A DNA stretch of 64,000 nt from JACVRW01 sp963846505 (GTDB lineage: Bacteria; Actinomycetota; Thermoleophilia; Solirubrobacterales; Thermoleophilaceae): contig CAWJWD010000006.1 of NCBI GenBank assembly GCA_963846505.1, positions 372,001 through 436,000 of the forward strand. The letters run 5' to 3'. A model generated the notes under the pieces. It was not told the DNA's origin, ran no database searches, and saw only the letters and a program-made list of their open reading frames with translations. The translations under genes and the position numbers were made by a program. The first letter of the stretch is position 1. Each line of letters opens with the position of its first letter. Positions 50,295 to 59,143 of this stretch are shown piece after piece.

Positions 50295-51383
50295 ATGGCC
50301 CACCCCCTCCACTTCCTCACCGGCTTCCCCGGCTTCATCGGCCGCCGGCTCGTACGCTCGCTGCTCGAGCGCGACCCGGACGCCCGTGTCGTCGCCCTCG
50401 TCGAGGAGCGCATGCTCGACAGCGCCCGTCAGGCCGCCACCGCGATCGACGCGCAGCGGATCGAGCTGCTGACCGGCGACATCGCCACCCGCGGCCTCGG
50501 CCTCGGCGCCGAGGACTGGCAGCGCATGAGCGCCGAGGTCACCCACGTCCACCACCTCGCCGCGATCTACAACCTCGCAGTGCCGCTCGAGCTCGCCCAG
50601 CGCGTGAACGTCGACGGCACCGGCAACGTGCTCGAGCTCTGCCTCGCCGCCGAGAAGCTCGAGCGGCTCATGTACATCAGCACCGCCTATGTCGCCGGCA
50701 TGCGCACCGGCGTCGTCTACGAGCACGAGCTGTCGCTCGGCCAACGGCACAAGAACCACTACGAGTCGACGAAGTTCCAGGCCGAGCTCTGGGTGCGGCA
50801 GCTGATGGACCGCGTGCCGACCACGGTCCTGCGGCCGGCGATCGTCGTCGGCGACTCGCAGACGGGCGAGACCGAGAAGTTCGACGGTCCCTACTTCCTG
50901 CTGCGCACGATCGCCCAGGCCCACCGCAACCGCCGCCCGGTGCCGCAGTTCGGCCGCGCGCGGGCGACCTTCAACGTCGTGCCGGTCGACTACGTCGTCA
51001 AGGCGCTGACCGCGCTCGCCGACGATCCCGCGGCCGTCGGCCAGACGCTGCACCTCGTCGATCCCGAGCCGCTGCCCACGCGCGAGCTCGTGACGACGCT
51101 CTCGCGCGAGTACGCCGGGCGCGAGCCGCGCGGCTCGCTGCCCCCGGTACTGGCGGAGAACTCGCTGCGCCTACCGCCGGTGCGCAAGCTGCTCGGCGGC
51201 GCGCCCTGGCAGTCGATCGTCTACCTCAACCACGCCGTCACCTTCGACACCCGGCGCGCGCTCGACCTGCTCGAGCCGCACGGGCTGCGCCCGCCGAACT
51301 TCGCGACCTATGTGTCCGCGATGGTGCGCTACTTCCGCGAGCACGAGGGCGATCCGCGCTTCGTGCCGGCCATCGCCGCCTAG
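50295..51383 (+). CDS. SDR-family NAD(P)-dependent reductase (thioester-reductase/acyl-CoA-reductase-like)
   Basis: Extended SDR of 362 residues. The nucleotide motif TGFPGFIGRRLVRSLLERDPDARV (TGxxGxxG) is at the N-terminus, the catalytic Tyr-x3-Lys is in YESTKFQAELWV, and ISTAYVAGMRTGVVYEHEL is the Ser strand. RVPTTVLRPAIVVGDSQTGETEKFDGP matches reductase domains of the male-sterility/fatty acyl-CoA reductase group. Acts on an acyl thioester or lipid precursor, not determined. It shares a TetR-like operator with the divergent LLM gene. Confidence 0.8.
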   Translation: MAHPLHFLTGFPGFIGRRLVRSLLERDPDARVVALVEERMLDSARQAATAIDAQRIELLTGDIATRGLGLGAEDWQRMSAEVTHVHHLAAIYNLAVPLELAQRVNVDGTGNVLELCLAAEKLERLMYISTAYVAGMRTGVVYEHELSLGQRHKNHYESTKFQAELWVRQLMDRVPTTVLRPAIVVGDSQTGETEKFDGPYFLLRTIAQAHRNRRPVPQFGRARATFNVVPVDYVVKALTALADDPAAVGQTLHLVDPEPLPTRELVTTLSREYAGREPRGSLPPVLAENSLRLPPVRKLLGGAPWQSIVYLNHAVTFDTRRALDLLEPHGLRPPNFATYVSAMVRYFREHEGDPRFVPAIAA

Positions 51384-52399
51384 CGGCGGCGCGCGGCCGG
51401 CTCGAGCGCCGGGTTCGTGAAGTTCTGATCGCGCGGGTTGAGCGTCACGCCCGGGGGCACGATCTCGTCGATGGCGTCGAGCACGTCGTCGGAGAGCTCG
51501 ACCTCGGCCGCCGGCAGCTGCGACTCGAGGTGCTCCAGCGTGCGCGGGCCGATGATCGCCGCCGTCACCGCCGGGTGGCGGATCACGAACCCGAGCGCCA
51601 ACTCGATCAGCGTGATGCCGGCCTGCTCGGCCAGCTGCGCCAGCGCCTCCGTCGCCTCCAGCTTCTGCTGGTTCCCCGGCAGCTCCATGTCGTACATGTG
51701 CGGGACCAGCGCGCTGCGCCGCGAGGCGACCTCCTGCCCCTTGCGAAAGCGCCCGGTCAGCCAGCCGCCGGCGAGCGGACTCCAGGGGATCACGCCCATG
51801 CCGTAGCGCTGGCAGGTCGGCAGCACGTCCGCCTCCACCCCGCGCACGAGGATCGAGTACGGCGGCTGCTCGCACATGAAGCGCTCGCGCCCGCGCCGCT
51901 CGGCCGTCCACTGCGCCTCGACGATCTGGCTGGCGGGGAAGGTCGAGCTGCCGATCGCGCGCACCTTGCCGGCGTGGATGAGGTCCGACAGCGCGCCGAG
52001 CGTCTCGTCGACGTCGGTGTCCGCGCGCGGGCGGTGCAGCTGGTAGAGGTCGATCCAGTCGGTCTTCAGCCGCCGCAGGCTGTTCTCGACCTCGCGCACG
52101 ATCCAGCGCCGGGAGGCGCCGCCGGCGTTCGGGTCGTCGCCCATCTTGCCGTGGAACTTCGTCGCCAGGATCACGTCGTCGCGGCGACCGCCCGTGAGCG
52201 CCTTGCCGACGATCTCCTCCGACTCGCCGCCCGAGTAGACGTCGGCGGTATCGATAAAGTTCACGCCTGCGTCGAGGGCGCGATGGATGATCCGGATCGA
52301 CTGGTCGTGATCCGGCTCGCCCCACGCTCCGAACATCATCGCTCCAAGGCAGAGGGGACTGACCTGCATGCCGGTGGAGCCGAGGGTGCGATATCTCAT
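51380..52399 (-). CDS. Aldo/keto reductase
   Basis: NADPH-dependent reductase of 339 residues. MRYRTLGSTGMQVSPLCLGAMMFG opens it; GVNFIDTADVYSGGESEEIVGKAL carries the catalytic Asp-Tyr, ILATKFHGKMG the Lys, and IDLYQLHRPRADTDVDETLGAL the His. Residues ITLIELALGFVIRHPAVTAAIIGPRT are the NADP loop. Substrate unknown. TACTGT lies seven bases before the ATG. The stop overlaps the reductase gene by four bases (convergent). Confidence 0.9.
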   Translation of the reverse strand: MRYRTLGSTGMQVSPLCLGAMMFGAWGEPDHDQSIRIIHRALDAGVNFIDTADVYSGGESEEIVGKALTGGRRDDVILATKFHGKMGDDPNAGGASRRWIVREVENSLRRLKTDWIDLYQLHRPRADTDVDETLGALSDLIHAGKVRAIGSSTFPASQIVEAQWTAERRGRERFMCEQPPYSILVRGVEADVLPTCQRYGMGVIPWSPLAGGWLTGRFRKGQEVASRRSALVPHMYDMELPGNQQKLEATEALAQLAEQAGITLIELALGFVIRHPAVTAAIIGPRTLEHLESQLPAAEVELSDDVLDAIDEIVPPGVTLNPRDQNFTNPALEPAARRR

Positions 52400-52406
52400 G
52401 CTCGCG

Positions 52407-52412
52407 ACAGTA
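52407..52412 (-). promoter_or_regulatory. Candidate -10 of the aldo/keto reductase gene
   Basis: TACTGT on the minus strand, seven bases before the ATG at 52399; opposite to the TAACCT (52452-52457) that precedes typA by 13 bases. Confidence 0.4.
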
Positions 52413-52470
52413 GTCGACGCTCTGCTGTTGGAATCCTCTCCGCGGGACTACTAACCTTGCACGGTCACGA

Positions 52471-54315
52471 ATGACGCACCGGTCTGACATACGCAACGTG
52501 GCGATCATCGCCCACGTCGATCACGGCAAGACGACGCTCGTGGACGGCATGCTGCGCCAAGCGGGCGTCTTCGGCGCGCACGAGGACCTCACCGATCGCG
52601 TGATGGACTCGATGGACCAGGAGCGCGAGCGCGGCATCACGATCCTCGCCAAGAACGCCGCCGTGCGCTACACGACGACCACAGGCGAGCAGATCAAGCT
52701 CAACCTCGTCGACACCCCCGGCCACGCGGACTTCGGCGGCGAGGTCGAGCGCGGACTGACGATGGTCGACGGCGTGCTGCTGCTCGTCGACGCCTCCGAG
52801 GGTCCGCTGCCGCAGACCCGCTTCGTGCTGCGCAAGGCGCTGGAGGCGAGACTGCCGGTCGTCCTCTGCATCAACAAGGTCGACCGCCCGGACGCCCGCA
52901 TCGGCGAGGTGATCGACGAGGTCTACGAGCTCTTCCTCGACCTCGACGCCGACGAGGAGCAGATCGAGTTCCCGATCGTCTACACGAACGCCCGCGCCGG
53001 CCAGGCGTCGCTCGAGGAGGGCGTGGAGGGGACGGACCTGCGGCCGCTGTTCGACCTGCTCGTGGAGCGCATTCCCGCGCCCGTCTACGACGAGGGCCAT
53101 CCGCTGCAGGCGCGCGTGACCAACCTCGACGCCGACAGCTACGTCGGCCGCCTCGCTCTCTGCCGCGTCCATCAGGGGACGATCCGCAAGGGCCAGCAGG
53201 TCGCCTGGTGTCGCAGCGACGGCAGCGTCGAGTCCGTGAAGGTGGTCGAGCTCTACGTCACCGAGGGGCTGCGGCGCACGCCCGCCGAGGAGGCCGGCGC
53301 GGGTGACGTGATCGCGCTCGCCGGCATCCCCGAGATCACGATCGGCGAGACGATCGCCGACCTCGCCGACCCGCGGCCGCTGCCGGTGATCCACGTCGAG
53401 GAGCCGGCGCTGGGCATGACCGTCGGCATCAACACCTCGCCGCTGGCGGGCAGATCGGGCACACGCCTGACCGCCCGCATGGTGCGCGACCGGCTCGACC
53501 GCGAGCTGGTCGGCAACGTGGCGATCAAGGTGCTCGACACCGACCGCGCCGACACCTGGGAGGTCCAGGGCCGCGGCGAGCTGCAGCTCGCCGTGCTCGT
53601 CGAGGGCATGCGACGCGAGGGCTTCGAGCTCACCGTCGGCAAGCCCCAGGTGGTCACGCGCACAGTCGACGGGCAGCTGCAGGAGCCGATGGAGCGGCTC
53701 TCGATCGACATCCCCGAGGACCACCTCGGCACGGTCACGCAGATGCTCGCGCCGCGCAAGGGCCGGATGGAGAACATGGTCAACCACGGCACCGGCTGGA
53801 TCCGGCTCGAGTTCCTGGTGCCGGCGCGCGGGCTGATCGGCTTTCGCACCGAGTTCATGACCGAGACGCGCGGCACCGGCATCCTGCACGCGATCTTCGA
53901 GGGCTACGAGAACTGGCAGGGCGAGATCCGCACGCGCGAGAGCGGCTCGCTGGTCGCCGATCGCCCGGGCGAGACCGTCACCTACTCGCTGATCAGACTG
54001 CAGGACCGCGGGGATCTGTTCGTCGGTCCCGGCGAGCAGGTCTACGAGGGCATGGTGATCGGCGAGAACGCTCGCGCGGACGACCTCGACGTCAACGCCG
54101 TGCGCGAGAAGAACCTCACCAACATGCGCGCGGCCGGCTCGGACAACACCGTCAAGCTCGTCCCGCACAGAGAGCTGTCGCTCGACCAGGCGCTGGAGTT
54201 CATCCGCGAGGACGAGTGCGTCGAGGTGACGCCCGACATCGTGCGGCTGCGCAAGCTCGTGCTCGACTCGATCACCCGCGGCAAGGTCACCAGAGCGCGC
54301 AAGAGAGCGAGCTAG
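52471..54315 (+). CDS. typA: Ribosome-associated GTPase TypA/BipA
   Basis: Translational GTPase of 614 residues related to EF-G, needed for ribosome assembly and stress growth. G1 is AHVDHGKTTLVDGML at residues 13-27, the effector region is ERGITILAKNAA, G3 is DTPGHADFGGEVERGL, and G4 is INKVDRPDA. The BipA-specific C-terminal half has GRGELQLAVLVEGMRREGFEL, RGLIGFRTEFMTETRGTGILH, and the ending DECVEVTPDIVRLRKLVLD. It is complete. Confidence 0.95.
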   Translation: MTHRSDIRNVAIIAHVDHGKTTLVDGMLRQAGVFGAHEDLTDRVMDSMDQERERGITILAKNAAVRYTTTTGEQIKLNLVDTPGHADFGGEVERGLTMVDGVLLLVDASEGPLPQTRFVLRKALEARLPVVLCINKVDRPDARIGEVIDEVYELFLDLDADEEQIEFPIVYTNARAGQASLEEGVEGTDLRPLFDLLVERIPAPVYDEGHPLQARVTNLDADSYVGRLALCRVHQGTIRKGQQVAWCRSDGSVESVKVVELYVTEGLRRTPAEEAGAGDVIALAGIPEITIGETIADLADPRPLPVIHVEEPALGMTVGINTSPLAGRSGTRLTARMVRDRLDRELVGNVAIKVLDTDRADTWEVQGRGELQLAVLVEGMRREGFELTVGKPQVVTRTVDGQLQEPMERLSIDIPEDHLGTVTQMLAPRKGRMENMVNHGTGWIRLEFLVPARGLIGFRTEFMTETRGTGILHAIFEGYENWQGEIRTRESGSLVADRPGETVTYSLIRLQDRGDLFVGPGEQVYEGMVIGENARADDLDVNAVREKNLTNMRAAGSDNTVKLVPHRELSLDQALEFIREDECVEVTPDIVRLRKLVLDSITRGKVTRARKRAS

Positions 54316-54325
54316 CGCCCAGCCG

Positions 54326-56002
54326 CTACTGGTCCTGCTTCAGGCACCAGTCCGAGTAGTCGTTGTAGTAGACCGGGTGGAAGCGCGAGCAGTTCTCGAA
54401 GTCCATCCGCTCCGAGAGGAACGTCGGCAGCTTGATGAAGCCGAACGGCACGATCCAGGCGCGCTCGACGAGCTTCTCGTTGACGTCGCCCCACTGCGCG
54501 GCGACCCCGGGCGTGAGCTTGGACTCGCGGCTGAGCCTGGCGATGTCGCGGTTGATGTCCGGATCGTCGACGTTGCCGTAGTTCTGGTTGTTGGTCGGCT
54601 GGATCACCGAACCTTGGAAGTGGAACAGGAAGTTCTTCGGGTGCGGGAAGTCCTGGAACCAGTTCGCGAAGCCGGTCTGGGCCTCGGTCTTGGCGTTCCC
54701 GATGACCTGGAAGTAGACGGCGCCGTCGACGATCTTCGCCTTGGCGTCGAGGCCGATCTTGCGCAGCATGTCGGCGTAGGCCTCGGTGACCTGCGGCGTC
54801 GGCCCGTCGCCGTTGCCCCAGACGCTGACCTTGGCGCCCTTGGCGCCGGCCTCGTCGATGAGCTTGCGGGCCTTGGCGAGATCCGGCGCCTCGCGCGGGT
54901 CGCCCCAAGGACAGTCCTCGTGGTCGAACGCCTCGTCGTAGCCCGGCATCGTCGGCGGCAGGTACGAGCAGCCCGGCGCGAGGTCGCCGCCGTAGAGGCG
55001 GGCGATCGCCGTCTTGTCGACGCCGTAGTTGACGGCCTCGCGCACCTTCGGATCGTCGAACGGCGGCACGCGGCTGTTGAGGAAGAAGTAGTACGTCGAG
55101 GTGGTGACCGTCGTGCGGTAGCGGTCCGAGTAGCGCTCCTCGACCTCGGGGCGGACGTCCGGCGGCAGCGGGTCCTGCATGTAGTCGAGGTCGCCGCGGA
55201 TGACGTCCTGGGCCTGGCGCGTGGTGCTCTTGACGATCTTCGTCGTGATCGTGTCGAGGTTGCCGGCCGGGACGCCCGGGAGGTCGAAGCCCTTGACCTT
55301 CTGCAGCACGAACTCGCGATTGGGCACGGACTTCGTGAACTTGTACGGCCCGACGCCCGGCGGCGGATCCGCGCTCATGTTCTTGAACGGCGTGTCGCCC
55401 GGCACGGGTGCGGAGAAGGGCATCGCCAGCACGTTCGAGAACGTGCCGTCCGGCTCGATCAGGCGGATCGTGATCTCGCCCGTCTCGTCGTCGGTCTCGA
55501 TGCCGGAGATGTCCGCCTTCGGATCGCCGTTCTCGAGGAACTCGGTCGCGCCCTCGATGATCTCGTAGAAGGCGGAACCGCCGGACTCGAGGTTGAGCAC
55601 GCGCTTGATCGAGTGCTCGACGTCGGACGCCTTCACCGGGCGACCGTCGGAGTACTTCAGGCCCTTGCGCAGCGTCAGCCTGTACGTCTTGCCGTCCTCG
55701 GAGATCTCGGGCAGCGACGTGGCGAGGCCGGGGATCAGCTCGGTTCCCTCGTCGCCCTCGACGCGCTTGTAGGTCACCGGCGGCGTGTAGACGAGCCAGA
55801 GCGCCTCCCAGGCGTTCTGGGTGTAGCTGAGCGCCGGGTCGAGGGCGTCCGGCTGCGACGTCTGCGCGATCGTGACCGAGCCGCCGCTGGCGGCCGCACC
55901 GCCAGCCGTCGAATCGTCATCGCTGCCGCAGGCGGCGAGCCCGATGCATGCCGCAAGGGCAAGCGCCGCGACGCTGCGCCGGTATCGACCTGGTGCTGTC
56001 AT
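54326..56002 (-). CDS. ABC transporter substrate-binding lipoprotein (family 5, oligopeptide type)
   Basis: Extracellular solute-binding protein of 558 residues. The signal peptide ends in a lipobox (LAACGSD), so it is a lipoprotein. SBP_bac_5 landmarks: PDALDPALSYTQNAWEALWLVY, LRKGLKYSDGRPVKASDVEHSIKRVLN, VREAVNYGVDKTAIARLYGGDLAPGCSYLPPTMPGYD, and DLAKARKLIDEAGAKG. Ligand likely peptide or another small solute. No permease or ATPase gene is adjacent, so the partners must be elsewhere. GAGGAG precedes the ATG, one of the few clear ribosome-binding sites. Confidence 0.9.
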   Translation of the reverse strand: MTAPGRYRRSVAALALAACIGLAACGSDDDSTAGGAAASGGSVTIAQTSQPDALDPALSYTQNAWEALWLVYTPPVTYKRVEGDEGTELIPGLATSLPEISEDGKTYRLTLRKGLKYSDGRPVKASDVEHSIKRVLNLESGGSAFYEIIEGATEFLENGDPKADISGIETDDETGEITIRLIEPDGTFSNVLAMPFSAPVPGDTPFKNMSADPPPGVGPYKFTKSVPNREFVLQKVKGFDLPGVPAGNLDTITTKIVKSTTRQAQDVIRGDLDYMQDPLPPDVRPEVEERYSDRYRTTVTTSTYYFFLNSRVPPFDDPKVREAVNYGVDKTAIARLYGGDLAPGCSYLPPTMPGYDEAFDHEDCPWGDPREAPDLAKARKLIDEAGAKGAKVSVWGNGDGPTPQVTEAYADMLRKIGLDAKAKIVDGAVYFQVIGNAKTEAQTGFANWFQDFPHPKNFLFHFQGSVIQPTNNQNYGNVDDPDINRDIARLSRESKLTPGVAAQWGDVNEKLVERAWIVPFGFIKLPTFLSERMDFENCSRFHPVYYNDYSDWCLKQDQ

Positions 56003-56118
56003 GTCCACGCTCCTCTATCGGCCTTCGGACGTCGTTCTGGAGTCCTGCCGAAAAACCACCGTACTCCTACGTGGACAAATGCTCGCGCAGCGTTCGGACG
56101 CCACGGCCTACCGAATAC

Positions 56119-56283
56119 TCAGAGCAACCAGACGATCAGCAGGATCAGCAGCGCGATCCCGAGCCCCACGCCCGCGATGCTGAGCGGGACCTTGCCTCGC
56201 CAGAAGTCCGGATCGGCGCGGTCGGCCGTGTAGCGGCCCTCGGGCGGCTCGCCGACCCAGTCGTCGTCGTCGCGCGCGTCCAT
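56119..56283 (-). CDS. Small single-helix membrane protein (54 residues)
   Basis: Starts at ATG 56283: acidic N-terminal half (MDARDDDDWVGEPPEGRYTA), then a charged stretch DRADPDFWRGKVP, then one hydrophobic helix (SIAGVGLGIALLILLIVWLL) ending at the stop. TACCGT lies six bases before the ATG, the same pattern that precedes many genes here, so I believe it is real. No family recognised. It lies in the 294-base interval between the pyruvyltransferase and ABC lipoprotein genes on the same strand. Confidence 0.6.
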   Translation of the reverse strand: MDARDDDDWVGEPPEGRYTADRADPDFWRGKVPLSIAGVGLGIALLILLIVWLL

Positions 56284-56289
56284 GACCTG

Positions 56290-56295
56290 ACGGTA
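56290..56295 (-). promoter_or_regulatory. Candidate -10 of the 54-residue membrane protein gene
   Basis: TACCGT on the minus strand, six bases before ATG 56283. Confidence 0.4.
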
Positions 56296-56296
56296 G

Positions 56297-57532
56297 CTAG
56301 TCTCGCCGGCACTGGGGGCTCTCGACCAGCGTCCGTAGCTCGCGATAGGCGACGCGACCGGCGTCGACCTGGCGCCGGGCCGCTCCGATCAACGCGTCCC
56401 GCGACGTCGGCGCTTCATCCCAGAGGCGCTGCACGGCCGCAGCCATGCGAGCAGGCGCGTCGGAGCCTGCCAGCGAGATGACGTCGCACCCGGTGCCGAA
56501 CTGCTGGCGCAGGCCCTCGAACTTCGCCTCGTAGTAGTCGGAGGCCGTCAGACAGACGACCGGGATTCCCAGCGCGAGCGCGAACACGGCGGCGTGGTAG
56601 GTCCCCGTCACCAGCACGCGCGCGGCGGCGATGCGCTCGATCGCTGCGGCTGCATCTGCCGGGATCGCGGCCGGCGTCTCGCAGAGCCGCGAGAGAACGT
56701 CCGCGTCGGGCTCGGCGGGATGCGAGGAGAGCGCGAGCGGCGCGAGCGGCGCATCGAGGCGATCGGCCGTCTCGCGCAGCGCCAGGACCACCCGCTCGGC
56801 ATCTGACGCGCCGACGCCAGCGTAGTCGGCGACGCGCAGGCTGACTGCGAGCTCCGTGCCCGACGGCGCGGAAGGGCGCTCCGCCAGCGCCAGCTCGATC
56901 GCGTCGTCGCCGGTCACGTGAACGCGTGCGGCCGGCACGCCGAGCCGCTCCAGCAGCGGGGGGCCAACCAGGTCTTCGCGTAGGGCGATCGCACCGACGC
57001 GTGACAGGACGTCGGCGGCACGGCGCCTGAGCTCCGGCCCGAGGGGACCGATGCCCTGGCCGAGCATGGCGCTTGGGATGCCGGCGGCGTCGGCCATCCT
57101 CAGCTCCTCGAGCATCGCGACGGCCTCGTCGGCAAACGCGTCGGTCAGGGCGCCGCGGCCGCTGAGGACGAACAGGTCCGCACTCAGCAGCTCACGCACG
57201 AACGCAGCCGGATCGCCGCTCTCGCCCCGGCGGCGACGAGCCTCCATGCCAAGCGCGCGACGGGCTGCCGCGGTGGGCAAGCGGCGCGCCAGCCTGCGCT
57301 CCGGGGTGGGCGTCGCGGTCGCCCGCGGCTGGCGCAGCCAGGCGTAGCGGCCCTGGGCGTCGACTGGCTCGGCGCCGGGACACGAGCGCTCGAGCAGATC
57401 CGGCGCAGCGGTGATCACCGCGATGCGCGCGTGCGGCCACTGCTCGCGTAGGCGCGCGACGCAGACCTGCAGCATCGCGACGTCGCCGACGTTCAGCAGG
57501 TGGTGGCTGCCGGGGTCGATCAGGATCCTCAC
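56297..57532 (-). CDS. Polysaccharide pyruvyl transferase family protein
   Basis: Family that adds ketal-linked pyruvate to surface glycans (CsaB/WcaK type). From GTG 57532 it has 411 residues. It opens MRILIDPGSHHLLNVGDVAMLQ with the conserved N-GD motif; FVLSGRGALTDAFADEA, IGPLGPELRRRAADVLSRVGAIALREDL and RVLVTGTYHAAVFALALGIPVVCLTAS are characteristic. GTG overlaps the stop of the glycosyltransferase upstream (GTGA), so it is translated with it. Part of the surface-glycan cluster. Confidence 0.85.
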   Translation of the reverse strand: MRILIDPGSHHLLNVGDVAMLQVCVARLREQWPHARIAVITAAPDLLERSCPGAEPVDAQGRYAWLRQPRATATPTPERRLARRLPTAAARRALGMEARRRRGESGDPAAFVRELLSADLFVLSGRGALTDAFADEAVAMLEELRMADAAGIPSAMLGQGIGPLGPELRRRAADVLSRVGAIALREDLVGPPLLERLGVPAARVHVTGDDAIELALAERPSAPSGTELAVSLRVADYAGVGASDAERVVLALRETADRLDAPLAPLALSSHPAEPDADVLSRLCETPAAIPADAAAAIERIAAARVLVTGTYHAAVFALALGIPVVCLTASDYYEAKFEGLRQQFGTGCDVISLAGSDAPARMAAAVQRLWDEAPTSRDALIGAARRQVDAGRVAYRELRTLVESPQCRRD

Positions 57533-58302
57533 AGCCCTGCTCCGTCCATGTAGCCGCGCACGCGGGCGTAGAGGGCGGGCCATGCGCCGGGTGTGCGCGG
57601 GTGGCGCACGGCGAGGTCGAGCAGCGCGGCGATCGCCCCGGCCTCGAGACCGCGCGTGTCGTAGCTCTTGCCGCGTGTCGGCTCGGGCCAGCGGTAGCGC
57701 GCGAGGCGACGATCGACGTAGGCGAAGCGCCAGCCCGCCGCCGCCAGGCGCAGGTAGAGGTTCCAGTCCTCCACGCTCTTGAGCCAGCCGCTGTAGCCGC
57801 CGATCGCGCGCATCGCGGTCGTCCGCATCGACGCCGTCGGGCAGGGGATCGGATTGGCGTCGAGCAGCTCGGGAAAGCGATCGCGGGGATGGATCGAGGG
57901 ATCGCCGATGTAGTCCTCATGCCCCGTCGGATGGCCGAGGATCGTGGTGTTCGCGTAGACGAGACCCACCGCAGGGTCCTCGAACGCCGGCAGCACCGCC
58001 TCCAGGTAATCGGGCTCCCAGAGGTCGTCCGCGTCGAGCTGGCAGACGACCGGGGCGCGGGCAAGCCGCAGCGCCGAGTTGCGCGCCTGTCCGGTACCGC
58101 CGTTGCGGGTGCGGCGCACGATCCGCAGCCGCGGGTCTCGCACGTCGGCGAGCGCGTCGGAGACCGGCAATGGCGAGGCGTCGTCCGCGACGATCACCTC
58201 GACCTGCTCGACCGTCTGGGCCAGAGCCGAGTCGACCGACTCGCGCAGCGTGGCCTCGGCCGCGTAGGCGGGCACCATCACGCTCGCGCGGGGCGCGGTC
58301 AC
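57529..58302 (-). CDS. Glycosyltransferase family 2
   Basis: GT-A fold glycosyltransferase of 257 residues. ASVMVPAYAAEATLRESVDSALAQTVEQVEVIVADDAS is the nucleotide-sugar half, VVCQLDADDLWEPDYLEAVLPAF has the DxD motif, and SVEDWNLYLRLAAAGWRFAYVDRRLARYRW has the ED acceptor site. It follows the 58299 gene with a 4-base overlap and overlaps the pyruvyltransferase gene, making a three-gene operon. Donor and acceptor sugars are unknown. Confidence 0.88.
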   Translation of the reverse strand: MTAPRASVMVPAYAAEATLRESVDSALAQTVEQVEVIVADDASPLPVSDALADVRDPRLRIVRRTRNGGTGQARNSALRLARAPVVCQLDADDLWEPDYLEAVLPAFEDPAVGLVYANTTILGHPTGHEDYIGDPSIHPRDRFPELLDANPIPCPTASMRTTAMRAIGGYSGWLKSVEDWNLYLRLAAAGWRFAYVDRRLARYRWPEPTRGKSYDTRGLEAGAIAALLDLAVRHPRTPGAWPALYARVRGYMDGAGL

Positions 58303-59093
58303 GACGCGGCCGCCGACTCGCGCCGAAGGTCATGGGCTATGCGCTCGAGTTGCGTCGAGGAGCGAAACCACTCGGCCTTGCGGCGACCCGCCAGCTGGAT
58401 CCGCCGGAAGGCATGCGGGCGCCGCAGCGCGTTCTCGGCGGCGATGAAGAGGTCGTCGGGATCGCGCGCCTCGAGATAGTCGACCCCCGGCTCGAGCCCG
58501 AGCGCCGGCGAGAGCGTCTCGCTGACCAGCAGGCAGCCCGACGCCAGCGCCAGCGCCAGCTCATGCGTGACCCAGCCGCGCCCCTGCTCGGGCAGGTTGA
58601 CGGCGACGTCGCCGCCGGTGACGTCGACCAAGTCCATGACGGCACCGGACCGACTCGTAGGGGAGAGCGCGTCCGCCCCCGGCCACGTGGCCGCCCCGGC
58701 GTGCCTGCACAGGAGCTCCTCCCGGCGCGCGCCTCCCGGCCCGATCCAGCGCACGCCGCGGGTCGGCGGCGGCAACGGCGGCGGCATGAAGCTCGCGTCG
58801 GCGACGGGCAACGGCAGCGTCCGCCAAGCGCCGGCGGTCTGCGGATCGGTCGCGATCAGCCGATCGCAGGCGCGCAGCGCGACGGACGGCTGCTCGCCCG
58901 CGTCGAGCCAGACGACCGTTGGCGGAGCGTCCGCCTCGGGCGCGCTGGCGGGGACGCCGAGCGCGATCGCCAGCTCCGTGTCGTCAGACGGCGGCTGGCC
59001 GCTCGGGACGAGCTCGACCGTGTCCAGCTCGGGCGCGCAGGCGAGCAGGCGCTCGACGTCGCCGGTCAGTGCGATGCGGACAGTGGCAGCCAT
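58299..59093 (-). CDS. Glycosyltransferase-like protein
   Basis: Protein of 264 residues that looks like the C-terminal half of a GT-B transferase: ELALALASGCLLVSETLSPALGLEPGVDYLEARDPDDLFIAAENAL, as in GT4/CgeB-type nucleotide-sugar binding domains. The N-terminal part is short and divergent (TVRIALTGDVERLLACAPE), with no recognisable acceptor domain. It opens the three-gene minus-strand operon and has TAGGAT ten bases before the ATG. It diverges from the GT4 gene across a 50-base gap. Confidence 0.65.
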   Translation of the reverse strand: MAATVRIALTGDVERLLACAPELDTVELVPSGQPPSDDTELAIALGVPASAPEADAPPTVVWLDAGEQPSVALRACDRLIATDPQTAGAWRTLPLPVADASFMPPPLPPPTRGVRWIGPGGARREELLCRHAGAATWPGADALSPTSRSGAVMDLVDVTGGDVAVNLPEQGRGWVTHELALALASGCLLVSETLSPALGLEPGVDYLEARDPDDLFIAAENALRRPHAFRRIQLAGRRKAEWFRSSTQLERIAHDLRRESAAAS

Positions 59094-59103
59094 CGAGGCG
59101 TCG

Positions 59104-59109
59104 ATCCTA
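59104..59109 (-). promoter_or_regulatory. Candidate -10 of the minus-strand glycosyltransferase operon
   Basis: TAGGAT on the minus strand, ten bases before ATG 59093; the GT4 gene has TAGCCT on the other strand 16 bases away. Confidence 0.45.
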
Positions 59110-59125
59110 TGCAGCCGAGTCCCGC

Positions 59126-59131
59126 TAGCCT
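59126..59131 (+). promoter_or_regulatory. Candidate -10 of the GT4 glycosyltransferase gene
   Basis: TAGCCT 12 bases before ATG 59144, in the 50-base divergent interval. Confidence 0.45.
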
Positions 59132-59143
59132 GCGCGCGCGGCC

